Source of the DNA: G963676655 sp963676655
Lineage (GTDB): Bacteria > Verrucomicrobiota > Lentisphaeria > Victivallales > Victivallaceae
Direction of reading: 5' to 3'
Assembly: GCA_963676655.2 (NCBI GenBank)
Contig: CAXXKX010000002.1
Location: forward strand, 496,001-560,000
Length of the DNA stretch: 64,000 nt
In this document: piece after piece, positions 7,916 to 16,684 of the stretch
Numbering within the stretch: the stretch's first letter is position 1
Layout of the letters: every line of letters starts with the position of its first letter
The notes under the pieces: model-generated
Database searches by the model: none
Told to the model about the DNA's origin: nothing
Seen by the model: the letters and a program-made list of their open reading frames with translations, nothing else
Made by a program: the position numbers and the translations under genes

Positions 7916-10471
7916 TTATTGGACGATTTTTACTTTCAGATTGTCGAAATAACCCGTGTCATTACCGCGGAGGATTATCTGCTCAAAAGGAACTTTGATC
8001 GGGTTCGCCGCTTTCAGCTTGTTTCCGTTGAATTCTAAATTAATAGTTTCAGGAGAGACTTTCAGGTTGATATTAAGAAACCTGTTTGAGTTAACTTTTA
8101 TGCCCGAGCCGCAGATTTTACTGATTTTTACCGATTTACTGTTAAAACTTACCGGTTTTGTAAGGTCAAATTTAACGAGTTTGATGAACCCTTCGCCAGA
8201 AAACATCTTGGGGAGCGATGAATCCCAGATCACGCCGATTCCCTTTGTTCCGGTTTTGTCAAAAAGCACAACCCACTGTCCGCGACTGTAACTGGTTTGC
8301 TGCATGCTGATTTTCAGGGAAATACTCTTTGCCAGTTTAGGTAAAGTTGTGGTTATGAGGGAATTTCTCAGTTTTGCCAATGGTGCGTCTGGATAATCAG
8401 GTAGAAAACGTACCTGTTGCGGTTCGCCGCCGGCAAGTGGTTTCCAGCGCTTCAGATTATCGAAAGTATCAACCAAATCATATTTGGTGTTATCCGCTTT
8501 CGTGCTTTTTATATTTGACTTTGAGGTGTTCAGCAATAACCTTGGAGTTCCGGCATTCCCCATTTTGTCATAGGCGGCAGCAACGAAGCGGCTTGCGGTT
8601 GAAATTGATTGCGGCAGGGCCATTGAGTCAGCCGGTTTCAGCGTGACTTCCTTCATATTCGGGTCCCAGACAATCAGCTCCCGGATGTAGGTATTTTCCC
8701 GGGTTCCGCTGAGTTCGATCAAAAGATCGCCTTCACGTCCGGCGAATTTTGCTTTATACAGCGGCGTCCAGTAAAAGGTGGTTTGATCCGGCATCTGATA
8801 TTGGAAGCCGTCTTTCAGGCTTATGGTGGTACGCTCCCAACGGGAATCGATGCGATAATTTTCCTGTTCGCCGCGATAATGCACCAGAAGCCGGGTTTTC
8901 GCCGGTTTGTAGACCCTGATGCCGAGCCACATGTCGTGCGAATTTTTCGCGATCAGGCCGGGAGCATAGAATCGCAGTTCTTTCTTCCCGTTAATCATCC
9001 CGTCATTCGTGATGGCGCTGTAGTTTGCCAGTCTCAATTTGGCTCCGGTGAACTTTTTCAATCCCGGAGTCCAGGTCGCGAGTTCTTTTTGAATAATCCT
9101 GACATGGTCCGGCTTGGCGCCGTCTGCCCATTTTACTTGCAATTTGTGGTCAGTGACTTTCGGCTGCTGGAAAATCGGCCCCATATCGCCTTTTTGCATA
9201 TTGCCAAACAGTTTTTGCCGGATAAACGGGTCCAGTTGACTGCGTTTCGGCAAGGTTGCAGGGATGAATTGTTTGCCGACCAGAGCCGCGGTAATGCGGC
9301 AGTAACGGTAGGGATCGCCGTTGAATCCGTCGAAATCCCAGCCCGGTTCAATGAACGAACATTCCTCAAAGTCGTTCCATTGCGCCATTACGATAAAGTC
9401 AGGTTTGCATTTCATGCTGACGACAAATGATTTGACCATAAACATGCCGTCTTCGGCCGAGAGTATCAGCGGTTTTTCCGGTTTTCCCCGGTCATGGGTG
9501 TGGTTGAAACGGTTCTTGATCTGAACTCCGAATTTCTTTCCGTATTTGCGGGCCATGTCGGCGGCGCGTTTCATGCTGACTTCCAGTTTTTTCCACGGAT
9601 GAGGACCGGCTCCGAACGGCGGAGTATGTAGAAACCAGCCGTTGCTGTGGCTGACAATAGCTTTGATCTGCGGAATCTTGAAGTAGTCGGGATTGTCCGC
9701 CATTTCTATAATCCAGTAAACAGGACCGACTTCATCCTCGACTTTTTTCAGGTAGACCGCCAGATCCTTTGGCTTGATCCATTTGGACCAGTTCTGGAAA
9801 TAGTAGACCGGCTGACCGTTAATTTTATACCAGCCGGGATGTTGGCCGTACCGTTTCAAAAGCATGGTGGAACGTTTGATAGAATTATTCAAGTCCTGGG
9901 CCTTGGTTATAGGAGGACGCCGGAACTGAATCTCATCATGCAGGGCCACCGGGTATTTCAGTTTTGCCGCGGTCTCCATGATCAGATCGAATATCGGCAT
10001 TGGAGAGAAATCCTGACCGTCATCCCAGAGCGATGGCCATAACTGTAAATGCAGACACTCGATACCTGCGTTTTTAGCTGTTTCTAGCTGCCAGCGGATG
10101 ATATCCGGCTGGGTTGAATCATACGGCCCCAGCAGAGGGTATCCGACACAATTGAGCCAGCGTCGCCATTGTGAACCGGGCCGGGTCTGCTCGATGGTGG
10201 TTTTAGAATCGAATTTCCCGAAGAGACGTTGTCCTTTCCAGTGAACCCATTTGGGCATGTGCGGATAACTTCCGTAAGGTGTGCCCCACCAGACATGCCA
10301 TTCTCGACACATTACCGGAATTTTAATATTAAGTTTTTGGGCTTCTTCAATTGTTTTGTCTCCGGGAATTCCGTTTTTATAACGCTTTATGTGAGCGTCT
10401 CCGTTGCCAGCAACGGTTGAATATATAATGAGTCCTGCTGTCAGAGCGGAAAAAATAGGTTTATAATTCAT
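7916..10471 (-). CDS. Secreted GH99-like glycoside hydrolase with C-terminal beta-sandwich region
   Basis: 851 residues with a signal peptide (MNYKPIFSALTAGLIIYSTVAG). The N-terminal half (about 35-430) has GH99/WbsX-type features: GYPLLGPYDS, then WQLETAKNAGIECLHLQLWPS, HDEIQF at a strand end and AQWNDFEECSFIEP, which resembles the family NEW.EGT.IEP segment. GH99 enzymes are endo-alpha-mannosidases or mannanases, but the related GH71 fold cannot be excluded and the substrate is inferred only. The C-terminal half is beta-rich with no recognised domain. ATG 10471 is preferred over an in-frame TTG at 10483. It lies 14 bp downstream of a pseudopilin gene, in the same operon. Confidence 0.68.
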   Translation of the reverse strand: MNYKPIFSALTAGLIIYSTVAGNGDAHIKRYKNGIPGDKTIEEAQKLNIKIPVMCREWHVWWGTPYGSYPHMPKWVHWKGQRLFGKFDSKTTIEQTRPGSQWRRWLNCVGYPLLGPYDSTQPDIIRWQLETAKNAGIECLHLQLWPSLWDDGQDFSPMPIFDLIMETAAKLKYPVALHDEIQFRRPPITKAQDLNNSIKRSTMLLKRYGQHPGWYKINGQPVYYFQNWSKWIKPKDLAVYLKKVEDEVGPVYWIIEMADNPDYFKIPQIKAIVSHSNGWFLHTPPFGAGPHPWKKLEVSMKRAADMARKYGKKFGVQIKNRFNHTHDRGKPEKPLILSAEDGMFMVKSFVVSMKCKPDFIVMAQWNDFEECSFIEPGWDFDGFNGDPYRYCRITAALVGKQFIPATLPKRSQLDPFIRQKLFGNMQKGDMGPIFQQPKVTDHKLQVKWADGAKPDHVRIIQKELATWTPGLKKFTGAKLRLANYSAITNDGMINGKKELRFYAPGLIAKNSHDMWLGIRVYKPAKTRLLVHYRGEQENYRIDSRWERTTISLKDGFQYQMPDQTTFYWTPLYKAKFAGREGDLLIELSGTRENTYIRELIVWDPNMKEVTLKPADSMALPQSISTASRFVAAAYDKMGNAGTPRLLLNTSKSNIKSTKADNTKYDLVDTFDNLKRWKPLAGGEPQQVRFLPDYPDAPLAKLRNSLITTTLPKLAKSISLKISMQQTSYSRGQWVVLFDKTGTKGIGVIWDSSLPKMFSGEGFIKLVKFDLTKPVSFNSKSVKISKICGSGIKVNSNRFLNINLKVSPETINLEFNGNKLKAANPIKVPFEQIILRGNDTGYFDNLKVKIVQ

Positions 10472-10484
10472 CAAATTTCTCAAG

Positions 10485-11183
10485 TTAGTATGTCAATGCA
10501 ATTTTCAGGCTTGGATCGCTGTCGAGATAGCCGTGAGTTAAATAGCCGAAGCGTCTCCACTCAAGTGATGCGTGTCCGTCAATGAACAGCATCCCGGCCC
10601 GTTTTGAATGATTCAGGCCAACCGCGTCGGCATTGATGAATGCATGGGCGCTGTAGTAGTTTGTTCCGGTTTTAGCAAATGAATCGAATAAGAGAATAAA
10701 TTCAGATGGGGTTTGAGTATAAATTTTTTCAGTGATAGATTGGGCTGTGTTGCCGGTATCTTTTATTTTTGAGCCATGGACTCTGAAGAACGTGGAGTAG
10801 GAAATCGGGCCTGATTTTGTGCCACGTATCGAATAAGTCCTGATATTATTGCTCCAAACTCTCGGGAATGCGGAGGGACAGACCAGAATCGTTTTCTTCT
10901 TGGATACCGGTTGCGGTATATAGCCGTTATCAATCATGGTGTAGTTCCAGTAATTATACGGATAGGAATATTGGGAAGGGCGTCCCTCCGGAGTGAAGTC
11001 GTTGTTGTCTCCACCGTAAAAAGCGATTGCTGTTCCGACCTGTTTCAAATTGTTTACGCAAGTAATTGACTGCGCTTTCTTTCGCGCCTGCTGCAGAGCA
11101 GGCAGCAGCATGCTTGCCAGGATGGCAATTATGGCGATCACAACCAGCAGTTCGATCAGGGTGAATTTTTTTGTCTTCTTCAT
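10485..11183 (-). CDS. Pseudopilin with prepilin-type N-terminus and H-x9-DG-like C-terminus
   Basis: 232 residues. The N-terminus KKFTLIELLVVIAIIAILASMLLPAL is a type IV prepilin/type II pseudopilin signal: basic leader, cleavage before Phe, Glu5, then a hydrophobic helix. The C-terminal part ends in NHSKRAGMLFIDGHAS, matching the H-x9-DG motif of the large pseudopilin families of Planctomycetes and Lentisphaerota. Such proteins are exported, processed and probably assembled in or tethered to the envelope; the individual function is unknown. It heads a two-gene operon with the GH99-like enzyme. Its ribosome site is AAAGGAAAGGA. Confidence 0.88.
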   Translation of the reverse strand: MKKTKKFTLIELLVVIAIIAILASMLLPALQQARKKAQSITCVNNLKQVGTAIAFYGGDNNDFTPEGRPSQYSYPYNYWNYTMIDNGYIPQPVSKKKTILVCPSAFPRVWSNNIRTYSIRGTKSGPISYSTFFRVHGSKIKDTGNTAQSITEKIYTQTPSEFILLFDSFAKTGTNYYSAHAFINADAVGLNHSKRAGMLFIDGHASLEWRRFGYLTHGYLDSDPSLKIALTY

Positions 11184-11281
11184 GGTGATATTCCTTTCCT
11201 TTGATTGTATAAGTTGTTGTGAATATAAACTTTTAAAATAAAGTCATGGTTATTAAGCTCAAATCAAAGCTTTTGAAACAA

Positions 11282-11292
11282 TATACAGTATG
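11282..11292. promoter_or_regulatory. Palindrome TATACAGTATG, possible operator upstream of the pseudopilin/GH99 operon
   Basis: ATAC-A-GTAT core about 100 bp upstream of the pseudopilin start. It resembles the CATAC-n-GTATG palindromes at 12680 and 18854. Its position downstream of the GntR/LacI regulator gene makes it a weak operator candidate. Confidence 0.3.
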
Positions 11293-11333
11293 CATGACTG
11301 AATAGTTATTCTATATTTGTGTCAGGCAGAATT

Positions 11334-12446
11334 TCAAAGATCAATCGTTTTAACGCTTTCCCTTTCAATTAATTTTACATCGAGTATGTAATCCTTGCTT
11401 ATCATCTTGCCGGGATTCATAATGATGTCTAAAGCAGTTTGCATCTGCTCCTCGGTGCTGGATATGGTTGTACTTAAGGCCGGTGTTGACATCTGGTCGA
11501 TTCCAAAATGGATGAGGGAGGTTATAATGCTGATATCGTCGGGACATTTTAGTCCGAGTTCATAAAGTGCGCGCAGTCCTCCGAAAGTTCCGCGTACCGT
11601 ATCAAACAAAAGCGCGGTTAAATCGTGTTTTGACAACAGTTCTTTGGTTTGCTCATAGCCGGCAAACAAGGGGTCGTCCCAATATTTAGGACGTTTTTCA
11701 GGTTGTAACAGGTCGCGCCAACGCATTCCGTGGTCATATAGTGCCTGTTTTATCCCTTTAATGTTTTCATTTCCGTGGCCGGACGCCGGTTCATTTGGGA
11801 CGAAACCTATTTTACGGTGACCATTTTTCAGCAAGTGATCCATTTTCATATATCCGGTTTTGAAATAATCTTTGCGGACCGAGTAAACATTTTTGTATAC
11901 GCCTGACGGCGGGAGGCTGCCGCTGATCACGATAGGGATATTGAAACTATCAAGTTGTTTCATCATGGGGCGGGAGACGTTTTCTGACGGCATTAGAATC
12001 ACACCTTGAATATCATCGTCGCTTTTCAGTATATTGACAACGGATTGCAGTGTAGATTCTTGTTGAAGTTTGACGTTGATTAGATTGATGTTGTTTTTCA
12101 AGGCCAGCATTTCAGCGTAGTGAACCCGTTCCCAGATAATATAAGAGAAAAAGTCCGGATAAGCTATAACAATACTTCCGGCTGTTCTGGGAGTGATTGA
12201 ACTGTCCTGAATAATTTTTTTATCGCGTGGCGCAACAAACGTCCCCTTGCCGACGCGACGGACAATATAACCTTCCTGTTCCAGTTCCACCATGACCTTA
12301 TTTACCGTAGCCCGGCACATTTTGAATTTTTCAGCCAGCTTACGTTCGGAAGGCAACCGGTCATTCATGGCGCTTTTCCTGATTTGATCAATCAGGCCGG
12401 CCTTCAATTTCTGGTGATGCGAATCTTTGTCAACTTCTAATAACAT
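11334..12446 (-). CDS. Transcriptional regulator, GntR DNA-binding domain fused to LacI-type sugar-binding domain
   Basis: 370 residues, AraR-type architecture. The N-terminal GntR winged helix (about 1-75) contains LPSERKLAEKFKMCRATVNKVMVELEQEGYIVRRVGKGTFV. From about 95 on there is a LacI/periplasmic-binding-like effector domain, with GVILMPSENVSRP, NIPIVISG, GHRKIGFVPN and a late STPALSTTI segment. It probably represses genes in response to a sugar. Neighbours suggest control of the pseudopilin/GH99 operon downstream (151 bp apart) and of itself. Confidence 0.85.
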   Translation of the reverse strand: MLLEVDKDSHHQKLKAGLIDQIRKSAMNDRLPSERKLAEKFKMCRATVNKVMVELEQEGYIVRRVGKGTFVAPRDKKIIQDSSITPRTAGSIVIAYPDFFSYIIWERVHYAEMLALKNNINLINVKLQQESTLQSVVNILKSDDDIQGVILMPSENVSRPMMKQLDSFNIPIVISGSLPPSGVYKNVYSVRKDYFKTGYMKMDHLLKNGHRKIGFVPNEPASGHGNENIKGIKQALYDHGMRWRDLLQPEKRPKYWDDPLFAGYEQTKELLSKHDLTALLFDTVRGTFGGLRALYELGLKCPDDISIITSLIHFGIDQMSTPALSTTISSTEEQMQTALDIIMNPGKMISKDYILDVKLIERESVKTIDL

Positions 12447-12468
12447 TTTTTACCAATATTATTTTTTA

Positions 12469-12511
12469 TTTAAATGGTCTATACCAATTATACAATATAA
12501 TGAACCATTTG
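12469..12511. promoter_or_regulatory. Inverted half-sites upstream of the GntR/LacI regulator
   Basis: AAATGGT near 12470 and ACCATTT near 12505, with another ACCA half-site between them, just upstream of the regulator start. The arrangement fits an autoregulatory operator, but the spacing is irregular. Confidence 0.3.
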
Positions 12512-12679
12512 TCAATAGGCAAAAAAAGAAAAAAACAGATTACAAAAATCAATATGTATTTTAAAATTATGATGTTCCTGCATAAATAAATTACTGAAAT
12601 TCCTCAAAAAATAGTAGCGAATGAAATGGTTGATTTTGTTTAAGATTTTTATTTGCAGTTGCTTATAATTTATTTATAA

Positions 12680-12692
12680 TCATACGGTATGA
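12680..12692. promoter_or_regulatory. 13-bp perfect palindrome TCATACGGTATGA
   Basis: 6-1-6 palindrome 3 bp upstream of a consensus -35. The same palindrome, inside an 18-bp identity (TCATACGGTATGACTATT), recurs at 18854-18871 in another divergent promoter region. This fits a shared operator or a RAYT-related repeat. Confidence 0.5.
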
Positions 12693-12695
12693 CTA

Positions 12696-12724
12696 TTGAC
12701 AAAATCCTTTTCAGCCATTATATT
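12696..12724 (+). promoter_or_regulatory. Sigma-70 promoter of the first RAYT-like gene
   Basis: TTGACA, 17-bp spacer, TATATT, 34 bp upstream of the chosen start codon. Confidence 0.65.
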
Positions 12725-12757
12725 ACCTTTAAGTAAACTAATTTGGAGGACATTGAA

Positions 12758-13726
12758 GTGGGTTTTCGAATGAAAGTAATCGGAGGAGGATGCTATTATC
12801 ATCTTTATAATCGCATCGCTTGCGTTAAAGGAGAACATCCTTTCTCCGATTTGGACAAAGAATATGGTTTCAGATTGCTGAAATACCTATGCGATTACTT
12901 TCTCATAGAAGTAATTTCCGCCGCCTGGATGGGGAATCATTTCCACCTTGTGGTTTACGCTCCAGGGATAGATGAATTACCGCCGCTGGAAACCATTGTC
13001 AAGCGGCATAACGATTATTACAAATCCATGAAAAAAATCTTCAAATTTGGTCCTAGAAACCCGGTCATAAATATAAACGACAGAAAACAATGTGAAAATG
13101 TAGCTCGAAAAATGATCGATATAAGTAGCTTTATGTCGGCTTACCAAAGACAGTTTACTTGCGTCTACAACGAAACCCGCGACCGGACCGGCCAACTCTG
13201 GGGCGGTCGTTTCAAAAGTACGATACTAGAAAAGATAAATGCGCTTGCCGCCTGTGTCATTTATGTTGAATTGAACCCGGTGCGGGCAGGTTTGAAAAAC
13301 GATCCTGCGGATTATGAGTTTACCACCTGGGGACGTTACTGTAGAAGCGGCAAACATATGTTTTATGAAAATTTTGTCAAGCATATGAAGCCGAATATTA
13401 CGACCGGAGATACGTCAAAATGGACCGATAAGGAGCTGTTTTCATTCTTTCGAGGCGAGCTGGCGCGGATCGTGACGGCGGAAACCGGGGCGTCCAGCGA
13501 AGAGATATATGTCGCTCGGGATAACGCCCGTCGTAAAGAGTCGATGAATGTGCGGTTCCTGCAACGAACCCGACACTTTACCGACGGAGTTATCCTTGGT
13601 TCAAAGCTGTTTATCCGAGAAACCGGCAGCAGATTCAATAATCCGGAGCGAATGCAGAAAAAGCAATTGGCACGAGGATTCATCTCAGCCGGGGTTATAT
13701 ATTGTTTTCGAAAACTGCAGAATTGA
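12758..13726 (+). CDS. RAYT-like HUH (Y1) transposase, copy 1
   Basis: 322 residues. This is a REP-associated tyrosine transposase-like protein: the HUH pair is H61-F-H63 in GNHFHLVVYAP, with a candidate catalytic Tyr in MSAYQRQF (about 131), followed by the C-terminal ELNPVRAGL motif of the family. It closely resembles the gene at 28498 along its whole length. GTG at 12758 is chosen because GGAGGA lies 7 bp upstream and the length then matches the paralogue (323); a TTG at 12743 overlaps that ribosome site. No flanking ends of its own are seen. These proteins usually act on palindromic REP repeats and are domesticated single-copy genes. The stop abuts the stop of the convergent gene. Confidence 0.85.
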   Translation: MGFRMKVIGGGCYYHLYNRIACVKGEHPFSDLDKEYGFRLLKYLCDYFLIEVISAAWMGNHFHLVVYAPGIDELPPLETIVKRHNDYYKSMKKIFKFGPRNPVININDRKQCENVARKMIDISSFMSAYQRQFTCVYNETRDRTGQLWGGRFKSTILEKINALAACVIYVELNPVRAGLKNDPADYEFTTWGRYCRSGKHMFYENFVKHMKPNITTGDTSKWTDKELFSFFRGELARIVTAETGASSEEIYVARDNARRKESMNVRFLQRTRHFTDGVILGSKLFIRETGSRFNNPERMQKKQLARGFISAGVIYCFRKLQN

Positions 13727-14353
13727 TTATTTGATATTGGAATTCTGTAATGAAACGAGTTCACGGTCATGCAGTTTTCCTAAAAGAAGTAATGACGCTA
13801 TCGATCCGATGAGGGCTAGCGACATATCGGACTGGGTGTCCCAGACGTAACCCTGAGTACCGAGAAAGGCTTCGGCATTTTCACCTGAGAGGAGGGCTAC
13901 CCACCATTCTATGAGTTCGTAAAACGCACTGAACGCCAGACAGAAACAGATAATGAAAAAATTCCGCCAGGCTCGGCTAAGGATAATTTTTTTGCGGATA
14001 ATTATTTCCCGCAAGATCATCGCCGGGACAAAGCCTTGGGCAAAGTGTCCGAGTTTGTCATAATTATTGCGGGAGGTGCCGGTCAGTTCTTTCAGATAAT
14101 CGAACAACGGGACTTCGGCGTAGGTGTAATGCCCTCCGATCATCAAAATAATACAGTGTGCCAGAATCAAGATGTAAACCAATCTTGTCAACTTGAAAGA
14201 GTGGTAGGTCATCGCGAGAACGACAACGCCGATTATTGCCGGGATTACTTCAAGAAACCAGGTGTAATAATCTTTAGGCGCGATCCCCGACCATATCAGG
14301 GCGATTGTAAATACGGCAATCCAGAGATATTTGTTGACAGTTGTTTTATTCAA
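13727..14353 (-). CDS. DUF2238 (YjdF-like) integral membrane protein
   Basis: About 208 residues with six or so membrane segments. Family hallmarks seen are NNYDKLGHFAQGF, AFSAFYELIEWW and QGYVWDTQSDMSLALIGS, all typical of DUF2238/YjdF. The function of the family is unknown; the conserved His, Glu and Asp residues face the membrane region. TTG at 14353 is preferred because GGAGGA then sits 7 bp upstream; GTG at 14359 is directly against that site. It lies 95 bp downstream of the VWA gene and could be the last gene of the moxR operon. Confidence 0.8.
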   Translation of the reverse strand: MNKTTVNKYLWIAVFTIALIWSGIAPKDYYTWFLEVIPAIIGVVVLAMTYHSFKLTRLVYILILAHCIILMIGGHYTYAEVPLFDYLKELTGTSRNNYDKLGHFAQGFVPAMILREIIIRKKIILSRAWRNFFIICFCLAFSAFYELIEWWVALLSGENAEAFLGTQGYVWDTQSDMSLALIGSIASLLLLGKLHDRELVSLQNSNIK

Positions 14354-14448
14354 AATCACTTCCTCCGGTATATGTACCTAATATATAGAGGAATTGATAG
14401 TAATTTTCTTATCATTTCTACTTTCTAATTAGTAATTTCTAATTAAAC

Positions 14449-15477
14449 TTACGGTAGACTTAGCCTTGAGGTATGGTTGATGATGAACCCGAGGCCGAGC
14501 AGGAGCAGGGCGATGCTCATAATGGTCGGGGCGAATTCGGTCCACTTCATGTATTTGGGGGCCTTCATCGAAGTCTTTTCCATCTTATCAATCGCCAGCA
14601 TGACTTCGCGCATTCCTTTGGCGTCGAAGGCGCGATAATATTTACCGTTTGAGCTGTCGGCGATATCTTTAAGCAATTGCTCATCAAATTCTCCGCGTAA
14701 CGGGACCAGTCTTGAGCCCATTGGCGAATCCTGTAGAATACAGGCGTTGCCGCTGCCGATTCCGACTGTGTAGATAACGACGTTGCAGGATTTTGCCAGT
14801 TTTGCCGCCTGACGCGGGCTTACCCGGGCGTCGACGTTATTGCTGCCGTCGGTAAACAGAACCAGTACTTTGCGTTTTGAATCGGACTTTTCGAGCCGGT
14901 GCAGTGCGCTGGCGATCGGCGGAGCGATTCCGGTGGCGTCTCCGATGATTCCAGGTTCAAGCCGGTTCAAGTTGGCCAGCAGCCAGCCATGATCGAGGGT
15001 CGGCGGGGAGACGCAATACGGCAGATTGGCGAAGCCGATCAGGCCGATACGATCGTTTGGACGCCGGTTGATGAAACTGGCAATCTCTTTTTTGGCTACT
15101 TCAAGCCGGTTTTTGATCTTTTCGCTCTTGATGCCTTCAGCCAGCTGTTCATAGGTGGTGACGTCACGCGGAACGTCTATAGCCTGCATACTGCCGGAAA
15201 GGTCGATCGCCAGAATTATGTCAATGCCTTTGACTTTGCTGACAACCAGTTCTTCGCCGGAACGCGGTCGCGCCAGGGCTACAATCAGCAGGGCCAGGGC
15301 GGTGCTGAAAAAGATAAACGGAATCTTGGAAACGCCGCGTAAACGTCCGGCATTTGCCGCTTTGAACGGTTTTGCGGTGGAAATCCTGACTGCGGGAACC
15401 GCCCGGCGCCATGCCAGAATCATCAAAACGGCAAGAGGAATTAGGAGAAACAGCAGGAATGGATGGGCGAATATCAT
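14449..15477 (-). CDS. batA: BatA-like von Willebrand factor A membrane protein
   Basis: 342 residues. Two N-terminal membrane segments (about 5-23 and 52-70) and one at the C-terminus flank a VWA domain with an intact metal-binding MIDAS motif, DLSGSMQ (about 92-98), a conserved Thr in DATGIAPP and Asp in LFTDGSNN. BatA-type proteins work with MoxR ATPases in envelope stress or metal-dependent protein assembly. AGGAGG precedes the start. It belongs to the moxR operon, 134 bp downstream of the preceding gene. Confidence 0.88.
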   Translation of the reverse strand: MIFAHPFLLFLLIPLAVLMILAWRRAVPAVRISTAKPFKAANAGRLRGVSKIPFIFFSTALALLIVALARPRSGEELVVSKVKGIDIILAIDLSGSMQAIDVPRDVTTYEQLAEGIKSEKIKNRLEVAKKEIASFINRRPNDRIGLIGFANLPYCVSPPTLDHGWLLANLNRLEPGIIGDATGIAPPIASALHRLEKSDSKRKVLVLFTDGSNNVDARVSPRQAAKLAKSCNVVIYTVGIGSGNACILQDSPMGSRLVPLRGEFDEQLLKDIADSSNGKYYRAFDAKGMREVMLAIDKMEKTSMKAPKYMKWTEFAPTIMSIALLLLGLGFIINHTSRLSLP

Positions 15478-15611
15478 TTTGAACCTCCTCTTGATGTGTC
15501 ATTAATCCACTGTCTGCAGGACACTGCGGAAATGCAGGTGGGATGCAAAAGTTGTATTGACTGTTTGACGATTGTGTATATTATTATATAGATCATTTTC
15601 AGTGCCTCCGC

Positions 15612-16601
15612 TTACTTTTCCTTAACTTCTTCTTCAACCGGTTTTGTTTCATTGATCAAGGTTTCAGCCTTGCTGACCGTATGGAGCAGATCGCTCTCGG
15701 ACGGCGGCAGTTTGGCAAATTTAACCAGGTCGGCAGAGGTCATAAATTCCTTCAGGAAGCGGCGATGTTCCTCTTCCGGCAGACTTTCCGAGTCACGCAA
15801 ATCTTCAAGAAATTCGTCGGTCGTCTGGGTTGGCGCGTTCAGACGGAACCGCTGTTCCAGATAATTACGGACAACGTCAGTCAGGGAAACAAAACAATCT
15901 TCGAGATTGGCGTTGCCGTCGCTGATGTTATGGCGGATGCGGTCAAGCTGCATGAAAGCGATGTCCCAGGGGGTTAGTCGGCTGAAGTCGCCGCCACGGG
16001 CCAGTTTACTGATGATCACGGCTGCAACCAGAACGATCACAACAAGTATCGCTCCGATAATGATATACAGCCTGGTACGTGACGGCGGTAAAATTTCTTC
16101 AACTTCGCCGGCCAGCGCCGGTTTGTCGGTTGGTTTCAGTTTCAACGGTTCAACCACGAACGACGGGATAACTTCGCTCATATTAAGCATTTTTGTTTTG
16201 TTGTCGTAACGGTTGAACTGGATATTGAGTTTCCCGTCGGGAATAGCCCCGGTCCGATATGGTTTGAGCTTGACGCTGACCAGCCAGATATCGGACCCGA
16301 AGCCTCGGGATATCTTTTTGAATGCGGGTTGGGCCACGAGGCGTGATCCCTTGCCGGCCAGAGCCTGGGCTTCGACCGGTCTGCGGTGCCACGGACATTT
16401 AAGTTTCAGGGCCGCGACCACTGTTTCACCCAGCCGGGCGTTGTCTTTAGGAGTAAGTTTGACCGAGCCTACCGCGGTAATCGGCGTGTCCGCTGATACC
16501 CCGCGCTGATACAAATACCAATAGCCCCCGCCAAGCAGCAGTAGAATCACAACCGGCGTCAGGGCCAGCAGCCAAATAATTCTTTTTCGTTTCGTGGTCA
16601 T
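15612..16601 (-). CDS. Membrane protein of the moxR operon, DUF4381/BatD-like
   Basis: About 329 residues. An N-terminal membrane anchor (about 8-27) is followed by an extracytoplasmic beta-rich region (to about 170) like a shortened BatD. A second membrane helix (about 180-200) leads to a cytoplasmic helical tail. WDIAFMQLDRIR and VRNYLEQRFRLNAPTQTTDEFLEDL match the DUF4381-type tail common in these operons. ATG 16601 (MTTKRKR) is chosen because GGAG lies 6 bp upstream; an earlier ATG at 16613 overlaps that site. It is probably a partner of the VWA protein. Confidence 0.75.
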   Translation of the reverse strand: MTTKRKRIIWLLALTPVVILLLLGGGYWYLYQRGVSADTPITAVGSVKLTPKDNARLGETVVAALKLKCPWHRRPVEAQALAGKGSRLVAQPAFKKISRGFGSDIWLVSVKLKPYRTGAIPDGKLNIQFNRYDNKTKMLNMSEVIPSFVVEPLKLKPTDKPALAGEVEEILPPSRTRLYIIIGAILVVIVLVAAVIISKLARGGDFSRLTPWDIAFMQLDRIRHNISDGNANLEDCFVSLTDVVRNYLEQRFRLNAPTQTTDEFLEDLRDSESLPEEEHRRFLKEFMTSADLVKFAKLPPSESDLLHTVSKAETLINETKPVEEEVKEK

Positions 16602-16684
16602 TTTATACTCCATTAAGTCTTCAGTTTTAGCAATGATTATGGTTGAATTTGCTGATGTTTTTTGCTGCTTTCAACTTTCAACTC

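Noticed and set aside
8783..9430. 215-residue plus-strand frame inside the GH99-like gene
   Set aside because: Shadow of the longer gene with signal peptide and family motifs on the minus strand.
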